A stretch of DNA of 45,396 nt from an uncultured Prevotellaceae bacterium (GTDB lineage Bacteria > Bacteroidota > Bacteroidia > Bacteroidales > Bacteroidaceae): positions 1 through 45,396 of the forward strand of contig CAMNHM010000006.1 of the NCBI GenBank assembly GCA_946539475.1, given 5' to 3'. The notes below the pieces were generated by a model that did not search any database, was not told the DNA's origin, and worked only from the letters and a program-made list of their open reading frames with translations. The position numbers and the translations under genes were made by a program. Below are positions 15,785 through 23,646 of this stretch, piece after piece. How positions within the stretch are numbered: position 1 is the stretch's first letter; every line of letters starts with the position of its first letter.

Positions 15785-16626
15785 TTCCTCACCTCAATAA
15801 TGCAGTCAGCGGGCTGCTTGATGTTCTCGTCGATGGTGATGGAGCCTATCGAGTCGGCAACGATGTGCCCGCTCGACGGGTTCTTGATGTTCTCAATATG
15901 TCCGCGGATGTCAGCCTCGACGTTGCTGTACTCGAAGACACGGTCGCAGAGCTTGTCGAACGTGCAGTTCTCCAGCACGAGGTTGTCGGCATAGCAGAGG
16001 AGCTGCTCGCCCAGGAGGTGGCAGTTGATCAGCCGCACGTTCTTCGAGTGCCAGGCAAGATACTCGCCGTCGAGGTGCGAGTCGCGGATGGTGATGTTCT
16101 CGCACTCCCAGAAAGAGTCTTTCGTAACGATGTGGGCATTGCTGAGCTCCACGTTGCGGCAATACTGGAACACGTATTTCGAGTCGCTGCGAAGACCGTC
16201 GATGCGCACGTCGTCGCAGAACATGAAGGGATACGTGCCGTCGTGCAGCTCGAGGTTGTGGGCCTCGATGTTCCGACAGCGCCAGAACGTCTCGTCAGCA
16301 TCGTTGATGACGACATTCTCCAGATAGAGGTCGTGCATCTCGCGAAACATCTTCGGACCGTCGATGCGCGTGTCGCGCATGTCCATGTTGTCGCTATACC
16401 ATAGTGCCGAGCGGGCTCCGACATCGAACTGGCAGCGGTTGATACGGAAGCCGTGGACGTGCCAGAAGGGGTACTTGCCCCAGAAGCGACAGTCCTCAGC
16501 CTCAATGTCGGAACATTCCTTGATGCCGCTCTCACCCTCGCCAATGGTCACCTGCTCCAGGCGCAGGTGGTGGCTGCCGAAGAGCGGGCGCTCACCTTCA
16601 AAGTGTTGTTTTCTGATTATTTCCAT
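15781..16626 (-). CDS. DUF3737 family right-handed beta-helix protein
   Basis: The 281-residue protein consists almost wholly of short repeated rungs (for example NVVINDADETFWRCRNIEAHNLELHDG, DDVRIDGLRSDSKYVFQYC), as in pectate-lyase-like parallel beta-helices. It opens with IIRKQHFEGERPLFGSHHLRL, typical of DUF3737. There is no signal peptide, so a cytoplasmic location is likely. Function is unknown; the fold suggests a binding or carbohydrate-related role, but no catalytic residues stand out. It is the first gene after the tandem promoter and couples to malY by a 4-bp overlap. Confidence 0.85.
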   Translation of the reverse strand: MEIIRKQHFEGERPLFGSHHLRLEQVTIGEGESGIKECSDIEAEDCRFWGKYPFWHVHGFRINRCQFDVGARSALWYSDNMDMRDTRIDGPKMFREMHDLYLENVVINDADETFWRCRNIEAHNLELHDGTYPFMFCDDVRIDGLRSDSKYVFQYCRNVELSNAHIVTKDSFWECENITIRDSHLDGEYLAWHSKNVRLINCHLLGEQLLCYADNLVLENCTFDKLCDRVFEYSNVEADIRGHIENIKNPSSGHIVADSIGSITIDENIKQPADCIIEVRK

Positions 16627-16648
16627 TCTTCATTCAGTTTAGAGGGTG

Positions 16649-16755
16649 CAAAGATACGAATAAGTGAGCGAAAAACCAAATTTATTTGAGGTTTTCCAAA
16701 CGCGAGTATCTTCGGGCAACGCCCAAAGATACGAATAAGTGAGCGAAAAGTCAAA
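16649..16755 (-). promoter_or_regulatory. Tandemly duplicated promoter of the DUF3737-cobalamin operon
   Basis: There are two complete minus-strand promoters: TATCTTTG 16649-16656 with TTTG 16677-16680, and TATCTTTG 16724-16731 with TTTG 16752-16755. Both have a 20-bp spacer containing TTTCGCTCACTTATTCG. The offset is 75 bp, and a small inverted repeat (TATCTTCGGGC/GCCCAAAGATA) lies between the copies. It probably drives all nine genes down to 6140, since no other -33/-7 pair is seen between them. No cobalamin riboswitch is recognisable in the short leader. Confidence 0.8.
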
Positions 16756-16771
16756 TTTTATCCCATTCAAC

Positions 16772-16802
16772 TTGCGCATCTCGTCAGGAATGCTTAATTT
16801 TG
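16772..16802 (+). promoter_or_regulatory. Putative promoter of the MATE gene
   Basis: TAATTTTG (16795-16802) matches TAnnTTTG, with TTG (16772-16774) 20 bp upstream as a partial -33 element. It lies divergent from the DUF3737 promoter pair and about 80 bp before the MATE start. Confidence 0.5.
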
Positions 16803-16882
16803 TAGCCCAAAAACGATCCGCCCCGACAAGAAGAGACGGCGGCTGAGACCTATTGCTGACGCATTCATACGCACACCCGACG

Positions 16883-18184
16883 ATGAAGACTCTGGACAAG
16901 GATATACTGCGGCTGGCGCTGCCGAGCATCGTGTCGAACATCACCGTGCCGCTGCTGGGACTGTGCGACGTGACCATCATGGGGCACGTCGGCGGTGCCA
17001 CGCATATCGGAGCCATCGCCGTGGGGTCGATGATCTTCAACGTGATGTACTGGCTCTTCGTCTTCCTGCGCATGAGCACCAGCGGACTGACAGCCCAGGC
17101 CTTTGGCGCTGCACAATGGAGCCAGGCCAGGGCCACGCTGCGCCACAGTATGCTCATAGCAATGGGGGCCGCCCTGGCCATCGTCGTCCTTCAAGTGCCG
17201 CTGAAGCACCTCACCTTCTGGCTCATGCAGGCATCGGGCGAGGTGGAGCAGTTGTGCACACCTTATTTCTATATCTGCATCTGGGGAGCGCCTGCCGTCC
17301 TGGGGCTCTATGTACTGACGGGATGTCTCATCGGCATGCAGGACACGCGCCGCCCCATGCTCATCGCCATCGGCCAGAACGTGGTGAACATCAGCATCTC
17401 GCTGCTCCTTGTCGTCGTCTTTGGAATGGGCATCAAAGGTGTCGCCCTGGGCACGCTCATCGCCCAATGGTCAGGCTTCCTAGTCGGCGTGCTATGCGTA
17501 AGGGGAAAAGTCGCTCACCACTCGCCCTCCACCATTCACCCTTCACCCTCCACCAATTCCCCTTCGCCCTCCGCCAATCTAAACACCCAACTCTTCCTGC
17601 GCACCGTCTGTCTGGTCAGCGTCAACCTCTATTTCACCTCCGCCGGCTCAGCACAGGGGCCGCTGATCCTTGCTGCCAACACACTGCTGATGCAGTTTTT
17701 CATGATCTACAGCTACATGATGGACGGCTTCGCCAATGCCGGAGAGGCACTGGCAGGACGCTATCTGGGAGCCTCCGACCTAACGATGCTCAGCCGTACC
17801 GTACGACGGCTGTTCCTCTGGGGCACCGCCGTGGCACTGCTCTTCACAGCCGCCTATGCACTCGGCGGAGCCTCGCTGCTGCAGCTGCTCACCAGCGACG
17901 GACAGGTGGTGCGCGTGGCCCTCGGCTATCTGCCCTGGGCAGTGCTCATACCAATCTCCGGCATGGCAGCCTTCGTATGGGACGGCATATTCATCGGCAC
18001 GACCCTCTCGAGGGGCATGCTCATCTCCTGCTTCCTCGCAGCAGCAACGTTCTTCGCCTTCTGGCTGCTACTCTCGCCCACCCTACACAACCACGCCCTC
18101 TGGCTCGCCCTGATCGTATACCTAGCAGTACGCGGGCTGGTACAGACACTGATATGGAGACACACCTATGCAACAACCCACTAG
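16883..18184 (+). CDS. MATE family efflux transporter with an in-frame heptamer repeat
   Basis: The 434-residue inner-membrane protein has about twelve hydrophobic segments in two halves. The DinF-like signature runs ILRLALPSIVSNITVPLLGLCDVTIMGH at the N-terminus. MATE proteins export organic cations and drugs using H+ or Na+ gradients. Between the halves (about residues 212-234) is an odd stretch rich in Ser, Pro and His (HHSPSTIHPSPSTNSPSPSA) encoded by degenerate 7-bp repeats. A possible upstream TTG at 16853 adds ten residues; the ATG at 16883 starts right at the family consensus. The 3' end overlaps the flavoprotein gene by 17 bp. Confidence 0.9.
   Translation: MKTLDKDILRLALPSIVSNITVPLLGLCDVTIMGHVGGATHIGAIAVGSMIFNVMYWLFVFLRMSTSGLTAQAFGAAQWSQARATLRHSMLIAMGAALAIVVLQVPLKHLTFWLMQASGEVEQLCTPYFYICIWGAPAVLGLYVLTGCLIGMQDTRRPMLIAIGQNVVNISISLLLVVVFGMGIKGVALGTLIAQWSGFLVGVLCVRGKVAHHSPSTIHPSPSTNSPSPSANLNTQLFLRTVCLVSVNLYFTSAGSAQGPLILAANTLLMQFFMIYSYMMDGFANAGEALAGRYLGASDLTMLSRTVRRLFLWGTAVALLFTAAYALGGASLLQLLTSDGQVVRVALGYLPWAVLIPISGMAAFVWDGIFIGTTLSRGMLISCFLAAATFFAFWLLLSPTLHNHALWLALIVYLAVRGLVQTLIWRHTYATTH
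17518..17576 (+). repeat. Heptanucleotide repeat inside the MATE gene
   Basis: About eight 7-bp units of the type (A/G)CCCTCC, ACCATTC, ACCCTTC, ACCAATT lie within the MATE reading frame. Seven is not divisible by three, so gain or loss of single units would shift the frame. The units are degenerate, which lowers the expected slippage rate. Confidence 0.7.
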
Positions 18185-19370
18185 AGTAGCCGTCGTAGGA
18201 GGCGGCGCGGCAGGATTCTTCCTCGCCCTGAACCTCAAGGAGCAGTGCCCGCAGCTCCAGGTCGACATCCTCGAGCGCGCCAGCCGCGTCCTGCGAAAGG
18301 TGGCACTGGCAGGAGGCGGACGCTGCAACCTGACGAACACCTTCGACGGCATCGGCGACCTGCAGGCCGTCTACCCACGTGGCCACCGCCTCATGCGACG
18401 CCTGTTCCGACAGTTCGACCACAACGCCACGTGGCAGTGGTTCGAGCAGCGCGGCGTCAGCCTCGTAGCGCAGGCCGACCACTGCGTCTTCCCCCGCTCG
18501 CAAGATTCACAGACCATCGTCAACCTCTTCCTCGCCGAGGCCCGACGGCTGGGCGTCAGCGTCAGGACAGGATGTAGCGTCGACACCCTCGACGACCTCG
18601 CCGACTACGACTACGTCTGCATCACCACTGGCGGACAGCCGCGCCGCGAGAATCTCCTGTGGCTGGGGCAGGAGGTCGTGGAGCCCGTGCCGTCGCTCTT
18701 CACGCTGAGCATCGCCGACGAAAGTCTGCGCGCCCTAGCAGGAACAGTCGTACAGCAAGCCACCGTAGCAGTACCCGCCACCAAGATGCGCGCTACGGGA
18801 GCACTCCTCGTCACCCACTGGGGCATCAGCGGACCTGCCGTGCTGCGACTGTCGAGCTACGCCGCACGTCTGCTGGCCGAGCGCGACTATCGCTCGCCAC
18901 TCGTCATCAACTGGCTGAGCAGCAATGCCGACGAAGCCCTCGACACCCTGCAGCAGCTCCTACGCACAGGCGGACAGCGACTCGTCACCAGCATCGCACC
19001 CCACGGCCTACCACAGCGCCTATGGGCCTACCTCGCCGAGAAAAGCTTGCTCCAGCGCGCCCATGCCCCTTGGAGCAGCCTCAACCGTAAGGAGCTTTTG
19101 CGACTGACGAACGTTCTCACGGCCGACGAGCTGCAGGTCAGCGGACGGGCCCCACATCGCGACGAGTTCGTCACAGCCGGAGGCATCAGCCTGAGCGCCG
19201 TCAGTCCACAGACGCTGGAGAGCAAGAGCCGTCCACGCCTGTTCTTCGCTGGCGAAGTCCTCGACATCGACGGCGTCACCGGAGGCTTCAACCTACAAGC
19301 CGCCTGGACCACCGCCTACGTCGTGGCCACTGCCATCGCGCGAGAATCTGAGGGCAAAGCTCCTCTATAG
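18168..19370 (+). CDS. NAD(P)/FAD-dependent oxidoreductase (YhiN/HI0933-like)
   Basis: The 400-residue flavoprotein has an N-terminal Rossmann motif (VAVVGGGAAGFFLALNL), then VALAGGGRCNLTN, the hallmark of the HI0933/YhiN aminoacetone-oxidase-like family. The C-terminal FAD segment is FFAGEVLDIDGVTGGFNLQAAWTTAY. The length matches the family. The true substrate of these enzymes is poorly established. It starts 17 bp before the end of the MATE gene in another frame and was probably cotranscribed with it. The start at 18168 puts the Rossmann motif at residue 7, as is usual. Confidence 0.9.
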   Translation: MQQPTRVAVVGGGAAGFFLALNLKEQCPQLQVDILERASRVLRKVALAGGGRCNLTNTFDGIGDLQAVYPRGHRLMRRLFRQFDHNATWQWFEQRGVSLVAQADHCVFPRSQDSQTIVNLFLAEARRLGVSVRTGCSVDTLDDLADYDYVCITTGGQPRRENLLWLGQEVVEPVPSLFTLSIADESLRALAGTVVQQATVAVPATKMRATGALLVTHWGISGPAVLRLSSYAARLLAERDYRSPLVINWLSSNADEALDTLQQLLRTGGQRLVTSIAPHGLPQRLWAYLAEKSLLQRAHAPWSSLNRKELLRLTNVLTADELQVSGRAPHRDEFVTAGGISLSAVSPQTLESKSRPRLFFAGEVLDIDGVTGGFNLQAAWTTAYVVATAIARESEGKAPL

Positions 19371-19540
19371 CGGAATGAATTGTATCCGGAATTACCGCCC
19401 AAATTGCAGTTGCCGCCTCCTTCTGTGATTTTTATCATTTTCTCTGCAACATTGTAACAAATCAGCTAACGCCATACATACCAACATGTTAGAGTGTTGC
19501 AGAATGATGACAAAGGTGACAAACTTTCGATGATTCTATA

Positions 19541-19882
19541 CTATTTTAACAAGATTTCTACGTGAAAACGCGCAAAATCGATGCGTTTCTCTGACCTTTT
19601 ATCGGGATCGAGTGACCACTTTCTACCGTCATCAAGAAGAACAAGTACGTACTTCAACCTTTGTTCCACCCCATGGAACAAGGTGTAGGTACGTATGTGA
19701 CGGACTGTTCCGCCCCATGGAACAAACCTTAAGTACGTATCGCAACAAGCCTGAGGACGTATCGCAACGAGCTTGAGAACGTATCGCAACGAGCTTGAGA
19801 ACGTATCGCAATGCGGAAAGTCTGCCACCTTTGTCACCATTAATACCATACGTAACACACTGACTGTCAGCCAGTATTGCAA
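19541..19882 (-). other. Doubtful small reading frame across element B
   Basis: A 113-codon open frame runs through the right arm, the 22-mer array and the spacer. Because 22 bp shifts phase every unit, the peptide cycles through all three translations of the repeat (RYVLKLVAI, RPQACCDTY, RFVPWGG). The last 30 residues (DDGRKWSLDPDKRSEKRIDFARFHVEILLK) look more protein-like. No promoter or ribosome-binding site was recognised and it spans the repeats, so it is more likely a by-product of a stop-free repeat than a gene. Confidence 0.2.
19632..19807 (-). repeat. 22-bp tandem array (GATA...CGTT units) in element B
   Basis: On the minus strand three regular units start with GATACGT at 19807, 19785 and 19763. 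The next start, at 19741, keeps GATACGT but then diverges. The two units from 19807 and 19785 are identical (GATACGTTCTCAAGC, with CGTT at positions 17-20). Beyond them the 22-bp register continues through alternating units built around CCATGG (plus-strand GTTCCACCCCATGG at 19662 and GTTCCGCCCCATGG at 19707, 44 or 45 bp apart) to about 19632. Confidence 0.8.
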
Positions 19883-19938
19883 AGGTTACATTATTTTGGC
19901 ATAAAAATTATAGAGGGGACAGGGCTAATATGGGTAAT

Positions 19939-19971
19939 CGTGAATCAGAGGGCCCGTCCCTCTGATTCACG
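19939..19971 (-). terminator. Strong hairpin downstream of cysK
   Basis: CGTGAATCAGAGGG (19939-19952) pairs perfectly with CCCTCTGATTCACG (19958-19971), a 14-bp stem with a 5-nt loop, 25 bp beyond the cysK stop. There is no T-run directly after it on the minus strand, so it may stabilise the 3' end or act with Rho rather than as a classic terminator. Confidence 0.6.
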
Positions 19972-19996
19972 ACAACCACACCACGCAGCCCAAGCC

Positions 19997-20944
19997 CTAG
20001 AGAGGATAGTCTTCGAAGGCGTAGAGCACGGTGGAGAGATAACGCTCGCCCGTGTCTGGGAGCAGGACGACGACACGCTTCTCCCTGTTCTCTGGACGTA
20101 GGGCCACCTGGGTGGCGGCGAAGAGAGCTGCGCCCGCTGAGATGCCCACGAGGAGGCCTTCCTGTGCAGCCACCTCACGTCCTGTGCGGATGGCATCGTC
20201 GTTGTCGACGTCGAAGACCTCGTCGACGAGGCTGCTGTCGTAGGTCTGGGGCACGAAGCCTGCGCCGATGCCCTGAATCTTGTGCGGACCGCTCTGTCCT
20301 CCGTTGAGCACTGGCGAGGCCTTCGGCTCTACGGCAACGATCTTCACCGACGGTTTCTGCTCCTTGAGGTAGCGTGCCACTCCGGAGATGGTGCCTCCCG
20401 TGCCCACGCCCGCCACGAAGATGTCGACGTCGCCGGCAGTCTGCTGCCACACCTCGGGACCCGTCGTGGCATAGTGGCGGGCGGGGTTAGCGGGGTTCTC
20501 GAACTGCTGGAGGATGATGCTCCCAGGGGTGGCATCGCGCAGCTGCTCGGCAGCCCTGATGGCTCCCGGCATGCCGTCCTTACCCGGCGTGAGGCGCACC
20601 TCCGCCCCATACGCCTTGACGAGGTTGCGCCGCTCGATGCTCATCGTCTCGGGCATGGTGAGGATGAGGTGGTAGCCCTTGACGGCTGCCACGAGGGCCA
20701 GGCCGACGCCGGTGTTGCCGCTGGTGGGCTCGATGATGGTGGCGCCAGGCTTCAGCAGTCCGCGCTGCTCGGCGTCCTCAATCATGGCCAGTGCGATGCG
20801 ATCCTTGACGCTGCCGCCAGGGTTGAAATACTCTACTTTGGCAATGACTGGGCTGCTGAGGCCCTTTGCCACGGAAAACTTGTTGAGCTCCAGCAACGGC
20901 GTGTTGCCGATGAGCTCTGTCAGCGTCTTTGCTATCTTACTCAT
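19997..20944 (-). CDS. cysK: Cysteine synthase A
   Basis: The 315-residue fold-type II PLP enzyme replaces the acetyl group of O-acetylserine with sulfide to make cysteine. Features are the N-terminal [13 protein letters not shown], the Schiff-base lysine in [12 protein letters not shown] (Lys47), [11 protein letters not shown], the glycine-rich phosphate loop [15 protein letters not shown] and [10 protein letters not shown]. The length is normal. It is the downstream gene of a group with a short-chain dehydrogenase (22-bp gap) and O-acetylhomoserine sulfhydrylase, in keeping with sulfur assimilation. Confidence 0.96.
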   Translation of the reverse strand: MSKIAKTLTELIGNTPLLELNKFSVAKGLSSPVIAKVEYFNPGGSVKDRIALAMIEDAEQRGLLKPGATIIEPTSGNTGVGLALVAAVKGYHLILTMPETMSIERRNLVKAYGAEVRLTPGKDGMPGAIRAAEQLRDATPGSIILQQFENPANPARHYATTGPEVWQQTAGDVDIFVAGVGTGGTISGVARYLKEQKPSVKIVAVEPKASPVLNGGQSGPHKIQGIGAGFVPQTYDSSLVDEVFDVDNDDAIRTGREVAAQEGLLVGISAGAALFAATQVALRPENREKRVVVLLPDTGERYLSTVLYAFEDYPL

Positions 20945-20966
20945 AGCGATTGGTGTTCGTTGTTTG

Positions 20967-21662
20967 TTAATGTTCTTTTACGATGGGATACAGTTCTATG
21001 AACTCGCCTTGGTGGTTCTGGCCGTCGTCGATGAGCTCGGCAAACTTCCGCCCCACGGTCTCCGTGTCGTGGAAGCCCGGCAGGGCCATGTTCCCGTTCA
21101 GGTCGGTGGTGGTGGGGCCAGGATGTACGGCGAAGATTTCCACGGCGTTCTCAATGGCCATCACCCCCATCATGGCGTTCTGGGCGGCCTTGCTGGCCAC
21201 GTAGGCCAGCGGATGCCAGTAGGGACTGACCTCCGAGGGCACGGTGATGTTGACGATACGGCCTCCGTTCTTCTGCAGCAGGGGCAGCAGTGCTTTGGTT
21301 AGGGCAAAAGTGCCGATGAAGTTCACATCCAGGGTTTCGCGAATGACGCTCACCTCCGTGTGCGCACTGTCCACGCTCATGTCGCCCGGAATGCCGGCAT
21401 TGTTCACCAGCAGCGTCAGCCGAGGGAAACGCCTGGCAACCTCACCGGCCGCCTGCTTGATGCTCTCGATATCCCTCAGCTCGATGTTCACCCACCCCAG
21501 CACCTCAACGCCCTGGGCCGTCAGCTCGCCGATGGCCTTTGCCGCGCGCTGCTCATCACGGGCACCGATGATCACCTGCCAGCCGCTGAGGCCCAGATGC
21601 TTTGCTATTCCGAAACCGATGCCCTTGTTGGCACCCGTCACCAAGACAATCTTATCCTTCAT
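20967..21662 (-). CDS. Short-chain dehydrogenase/reductase
   Basis: The 231-residue classical SDR has the cofactor motif [12 protein letters not shown] (about 8-19), NNAG in [11 protein letters not shown], a Ser in the NITVPSE strand and the catalytic YVASK. It resembles carbonyl-reductase-like SDRs that act on small carbonyl compounds with NADPH; no specific substrate can be assigned. The start at 21662 is chosen because it puts the Rossmann motif at the N-terminus. Codons upstream run into the O-acetylhomoserine sulfhydrylase 3' end. A TAACTTTG on the minus strand at 21687-21694 could give it its own promoter, but no -33 box is seen. Confidence 0.88.
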   Translation of the reverse strand: MKDKIVLVTGANKGIGFGIAKHLGLSGWQVIIGARDEQRAAKAIGELTAQGVEVLGWVNIELRDIESIKQAAGEVARRFPRLTLLVNNAGIPGDMSVDSAHTEVSVIRETLDVNFIGTFALTKALLPLLQKNGGRIVNITVPSEVSPYWHPLAYVASKAAQNAMMGVMAIENAVEIFAVHPGPTTTDLNGNMALPGFHDTETVGRKFAELIDDGQNHQGEFIELYPIVKEH

Positions 21663-21705
21663 TTTGCGGTTTACGTTTTGCACCTGCAAAGTTACTGATA
21701 ATTCT

Positions 21706-22995
21706 TTAAATGCTGTCGAAAGCCTGCGACAAATCATCCAGGATGTCGTCGATGTGCTCGGTGCCTATCGACAAGCGCACCGTTGAGGGCGTGATGTGCT
21801 GAGCGGCCAGCTCCTCGGGGCTCATCTGCGAGTGCGTCGTGGTATAGGGATGTATCACCAGGCTCTTCACGTCGGCCACGTTGGCCAGCAGCGAGAAAAT
21901 CTGCAGCGCGTCGATGAAGCGCCAAGCCTCCTCCTGTCCGCCCTTGATCTCGAAGGTGAAGATGCTGCCGCCGCCCTGGGGGAAGTACTTCTGGTACAGT
22001 GCGTGGTCGGGATGGCTCTCCAGGGCAGGATGGTTCACGCGGGCCACCTTCGGGTGCTTCGACAGGAAGTCGACCACCTTCAGCGCATTCTCCACGTGGC
22101 GCTCCACGCGCAGCGACAGCGTCTCAAGCCCCTGCAATAATATAAACGCATTAAAGGGTGAAATTGTTGCACCGGTGTCGCGCAAAATGACGGCACGGAT
22201 GCGGGTGACGAAGGCTGCGGCACCTGCCACATCGGCAAAGACGGCCCCATGATACGAGGGATCGGGCTTTGCGAGCGTGGGATATTTGTCGGCATTGGCC
22301 TTCCAGTCGAAGGTGCCGCCGTCGACGATAACGCCGCCCAGGCTGGAGCCGTGGCCGCCGATGAACTTCGTGGCCGAGTGAACCACGATGTCGGCACCGT
22401 GCTCCAAGGGGCGGATGAGGTAGGGCGTGCCGAAGGTGTTGTCGACGATGAGCGGCAGCTGGTGGCGGTGGGCAACGGCGGCCACGCCCTCAATGTCGAG
22501 CACGTCGCTGTTGGGGTTGCCGAAGGTCTCGGCATATATCACTTTTGTGTTGGGTTGGATGGCGGCCTCCAGGGCATTGAGGTCGTTCACGTTGACGATG
22601 GTGTTCGTGATACCCTGCGTGGCGAGGGTGTGGGTGATGAGGTTGAACGAGCCACCATAGAGGTTGTCGGCAGCCACGATGTGGTCGCCGGCCTGCACGA
22701 TGTTCTGCAGCGCATAGGTGACGGCAGCGGCACCACTAGCCACGGCCAGTCCGGCCACACCGCCTTCCAGCGCTGCCACGCGGTCCTCGAAGACGCCCTG
22801 CGTAGAGTTGGTCAGGCGTCCGTAGATGTTGCCGGCATCGCGAAGCCCGAAGCGGTCGGCAGCATGCTGCGAGTTGCGGAACACATACGACGTGGTCTGA
22901 TAGATAGGTACGGCACGGGCGTCGGTAGCGGGGTCGGCCTGTTCCTGGCCTACATGGAGTTGAAGGGTCTCGAAATGCAGTTTCTTCTGTGACAT
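21706..22995 (-). CDS. O-acetylhomoserine sulfhydrylase (aminocarboxypropyltransferase)
   Basis: The 429-residue Cys/Met-metabolism PLP enzyme converts O-acetylhomoserine and sulfide (or methanethiol) to homocysteine (or methionine). Features are HFETLQLHVGQEQADPATDARAVPIYQTTSYVF at the N-terminus, ALEGGVAGLAVASGAAA, VDNTFGTPYLIRPLEHGADIVVHSATKFIGGHG with the PLP lysine, and SVGTEHIDD-like SIGTEHIDDILDDL at the end. The length is typical. The start at 22995 follows a good promoter (23040-23071). It lies divergent to an Lrp/AsnC regulator, which is a likely controller by position. Confidence 0.94.
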   Translation of the reverse strand: MSQKKLHFETLQLHVGQEQADPATDARAVPIYQTTSYVFRNSQHAADRFGLRDAGNIYGRLTNSTQGVFEDRVAALEGGVAGLAVASGAAAVTYALQNIVQAGDHIVAADNLYGGSFNLITHTLATQGITNTIVNVNDLNALEAAIQPNTKVIYAETFGNPNSDVLDIEGVAAVAHRHQLPLIVDNTFGTPYLIRPLEHGADIVVHSATKFIGGHGSSLGGVIVDGGTFDWKANADKYPTLAKPDPSYHGAVFADVAGAAAFVTRIRAVILRDTGATISPFNAFILLQGLETLSLRVERHVENALKVVDFLSKHPKVARVNHPALESHPDHALYQKYFPQGGGSIFTFEIKGGQEEAWRFIDALQIFSLLANVADVKSLVIHPYTTTHSQMSPEELAAQHITPSTVRLSIGTEHIDDILDDLSQAFDSI

Positions 22996-23039
22996 AGCTT
23001 TTACGTTTGGTTTGACATTAATTGTTGGATTTCTGGGTG

Positions 23040-23071
23040 CAAAGGTACGATGTTTAGAGAAAATAGCCAAA
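23040..23071 (-). promoter_or_regulatory. Promoter of the O-acetylhomoserine sulfhydrylase gene
   Basis: Minus-strand TTTG (23068-23071), 20 bp, TACCTTTG (23040-23047). The -33 region is separated by only a few bases from the divergent lrp-like promoter, so one bound protein could affect both. Confidence 0.8.
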
Positions 23072-23075
23072 TTTC

Positions 23076-23107
23076 TTTGGATATTCAGAAAAGAATCACT
23101 AACTTTG
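23076..23107 (+). promoter_or_regulatory. Promoter of the Lrp/AsnC regulator gene
   Basis: Plus-strand TTTG (23076-23079), 20 bp, TAACTTTG (23100-23107). It is divergent from the sulfhydrylase promoter. Confidence 0.8.
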
Positions 23108-23113
23108 CAGCGC

Positions 23114-23130
23114 AGAAAGAAAATCTTTCT
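23114..23130. promoter_or_regulatory. Palindrome at the lrp-like transcription start
   Basis: AGAAAGA, three A residues, then TCTTTCT form a perfect 7-bp inverted repeat right where transcription is expected to begin. It is a candidate operator for autoregulation by the Lrp/AsnC protein encoded just downstream; no binding data support this. Confidence 0.4.
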
Positions 23131-23179
23131 TTGTGAGGCTATAAAAAGTCTCGCTAACAGAATATTATTCCAAAAAGCG

Positions 23180-23641
23180 ATGGAAACACTAGACGAAATC
23201 GACCTGCAGCTGCTGAAAACGCTGCAGCGGAACGCCAAACTGACCACTAAGGAACTGGCTGACGCCGTCCATCTGACGCCGACTCCCGTCTTCGAGCGTC
23301 AGAAGCGGCTGGAGCGTCGGGGGTATATCAGGAAGTACGTTGCCGTGCTCGACCCCGAAAAGCTGAACCTCGGGCTGCTGGTGTTCTGCAAGGTGAAGCT
23401 GAAGCAGATCAACCACGAGCTCGCCGACGCGTTCGTGCGTCGCATCCAGCGCATCCCTGAGGTGACGGAGTGCTACAACATCAGCGGTGCTTACGACTAT
23501 CTGCTGAAGGTGCGCGTCGCCGACATGAAGCACTACCAGTCGTTTGTGCTGAACAAGCTGGGCGACATCGAGACGGTAGGCTCCATCGAGAGCACCTTCG
23601 TGATGAGCGAGGTGAAGCAGAGCTATGGCCTTAATTTGTGA
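23180..23641 (+). CDS. Lrp/AsnC family transcriptional regulator
   Basis: The 153-residue protein has an N-terminal winged helix-turn-helix (DEIDLQLLKTLQRNAKLTTKELADAVHLTPTPVFERQKRLERRGYIRKYVAVLD). The C-terminal RAM/AsnC effector domain follows (FVRRIQRIPEVTECYNISGAYDYLLKVRV). These regulators oligomerise and respond to amino acids. It is divergent from O-acetylhomoserine sulfhydrylase and close to cysK, so control of sulfur amino acid genes is a reasonable inference. The start at 23180 is favoured because the frame upstream overlaps the promoter. Its stop is 5 bp from that of the convergent tamA-like gene. Confidence 0.93.
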   Translation: METLDEIDLQLLKTLQRNAKLTTKELADAVHLTPTPVFERQKRLERRGYIRKYVAVLDPEKLNLGLLVFCKVKLKQINHELADAFVRRIQRIPEVTECYNISGAYDYLLKVRVADMKHYQSFVLNKLGDIETVGSIESTFVMSEVKQSYGLNL

Positions 23642-23646
23642 GTGGG

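Larger units (their letters stand above)
19451..19892. repeat. Inverted-repeat-bounded element B with 22-bp tandem array
   Basis: The arms 19451-19528 and 19816-19892 are imperfect inverted repeats of about 77 bp with matching internal distances. The outer ends are ATTGTAAC and AATGTAAC, and the inner block TGACAAAGGTG followed by ACTTTC is present in both, 57 and 56 bp from the ends. The interior holds a spacer of about 100 bp and the 22-bp array. The element lies between convergent genes (flavoprotein and cysK), with no transposase nearby. Confidence 0.7.

Noticed and set aside
16626..16880. Cobalamin riboswitch upstream of the operon
   Set aside because: The leader from the proximal promoter is only about 16 nt, and no B12-box-like sequence is seen.
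19541..19882. A real small protein gene in element B
   Set aside because: The frame runs through the repeat array and translates the same repeat in three phases; no promoter or ribosome site was recognised.
21687..21694. Separate promoter for the short-chain dehydrogenase
   Set aside because: TAACTTTG is present on the minus strand, but no TTTG lies about 20 bp upstream, so it is not listed as a feature.
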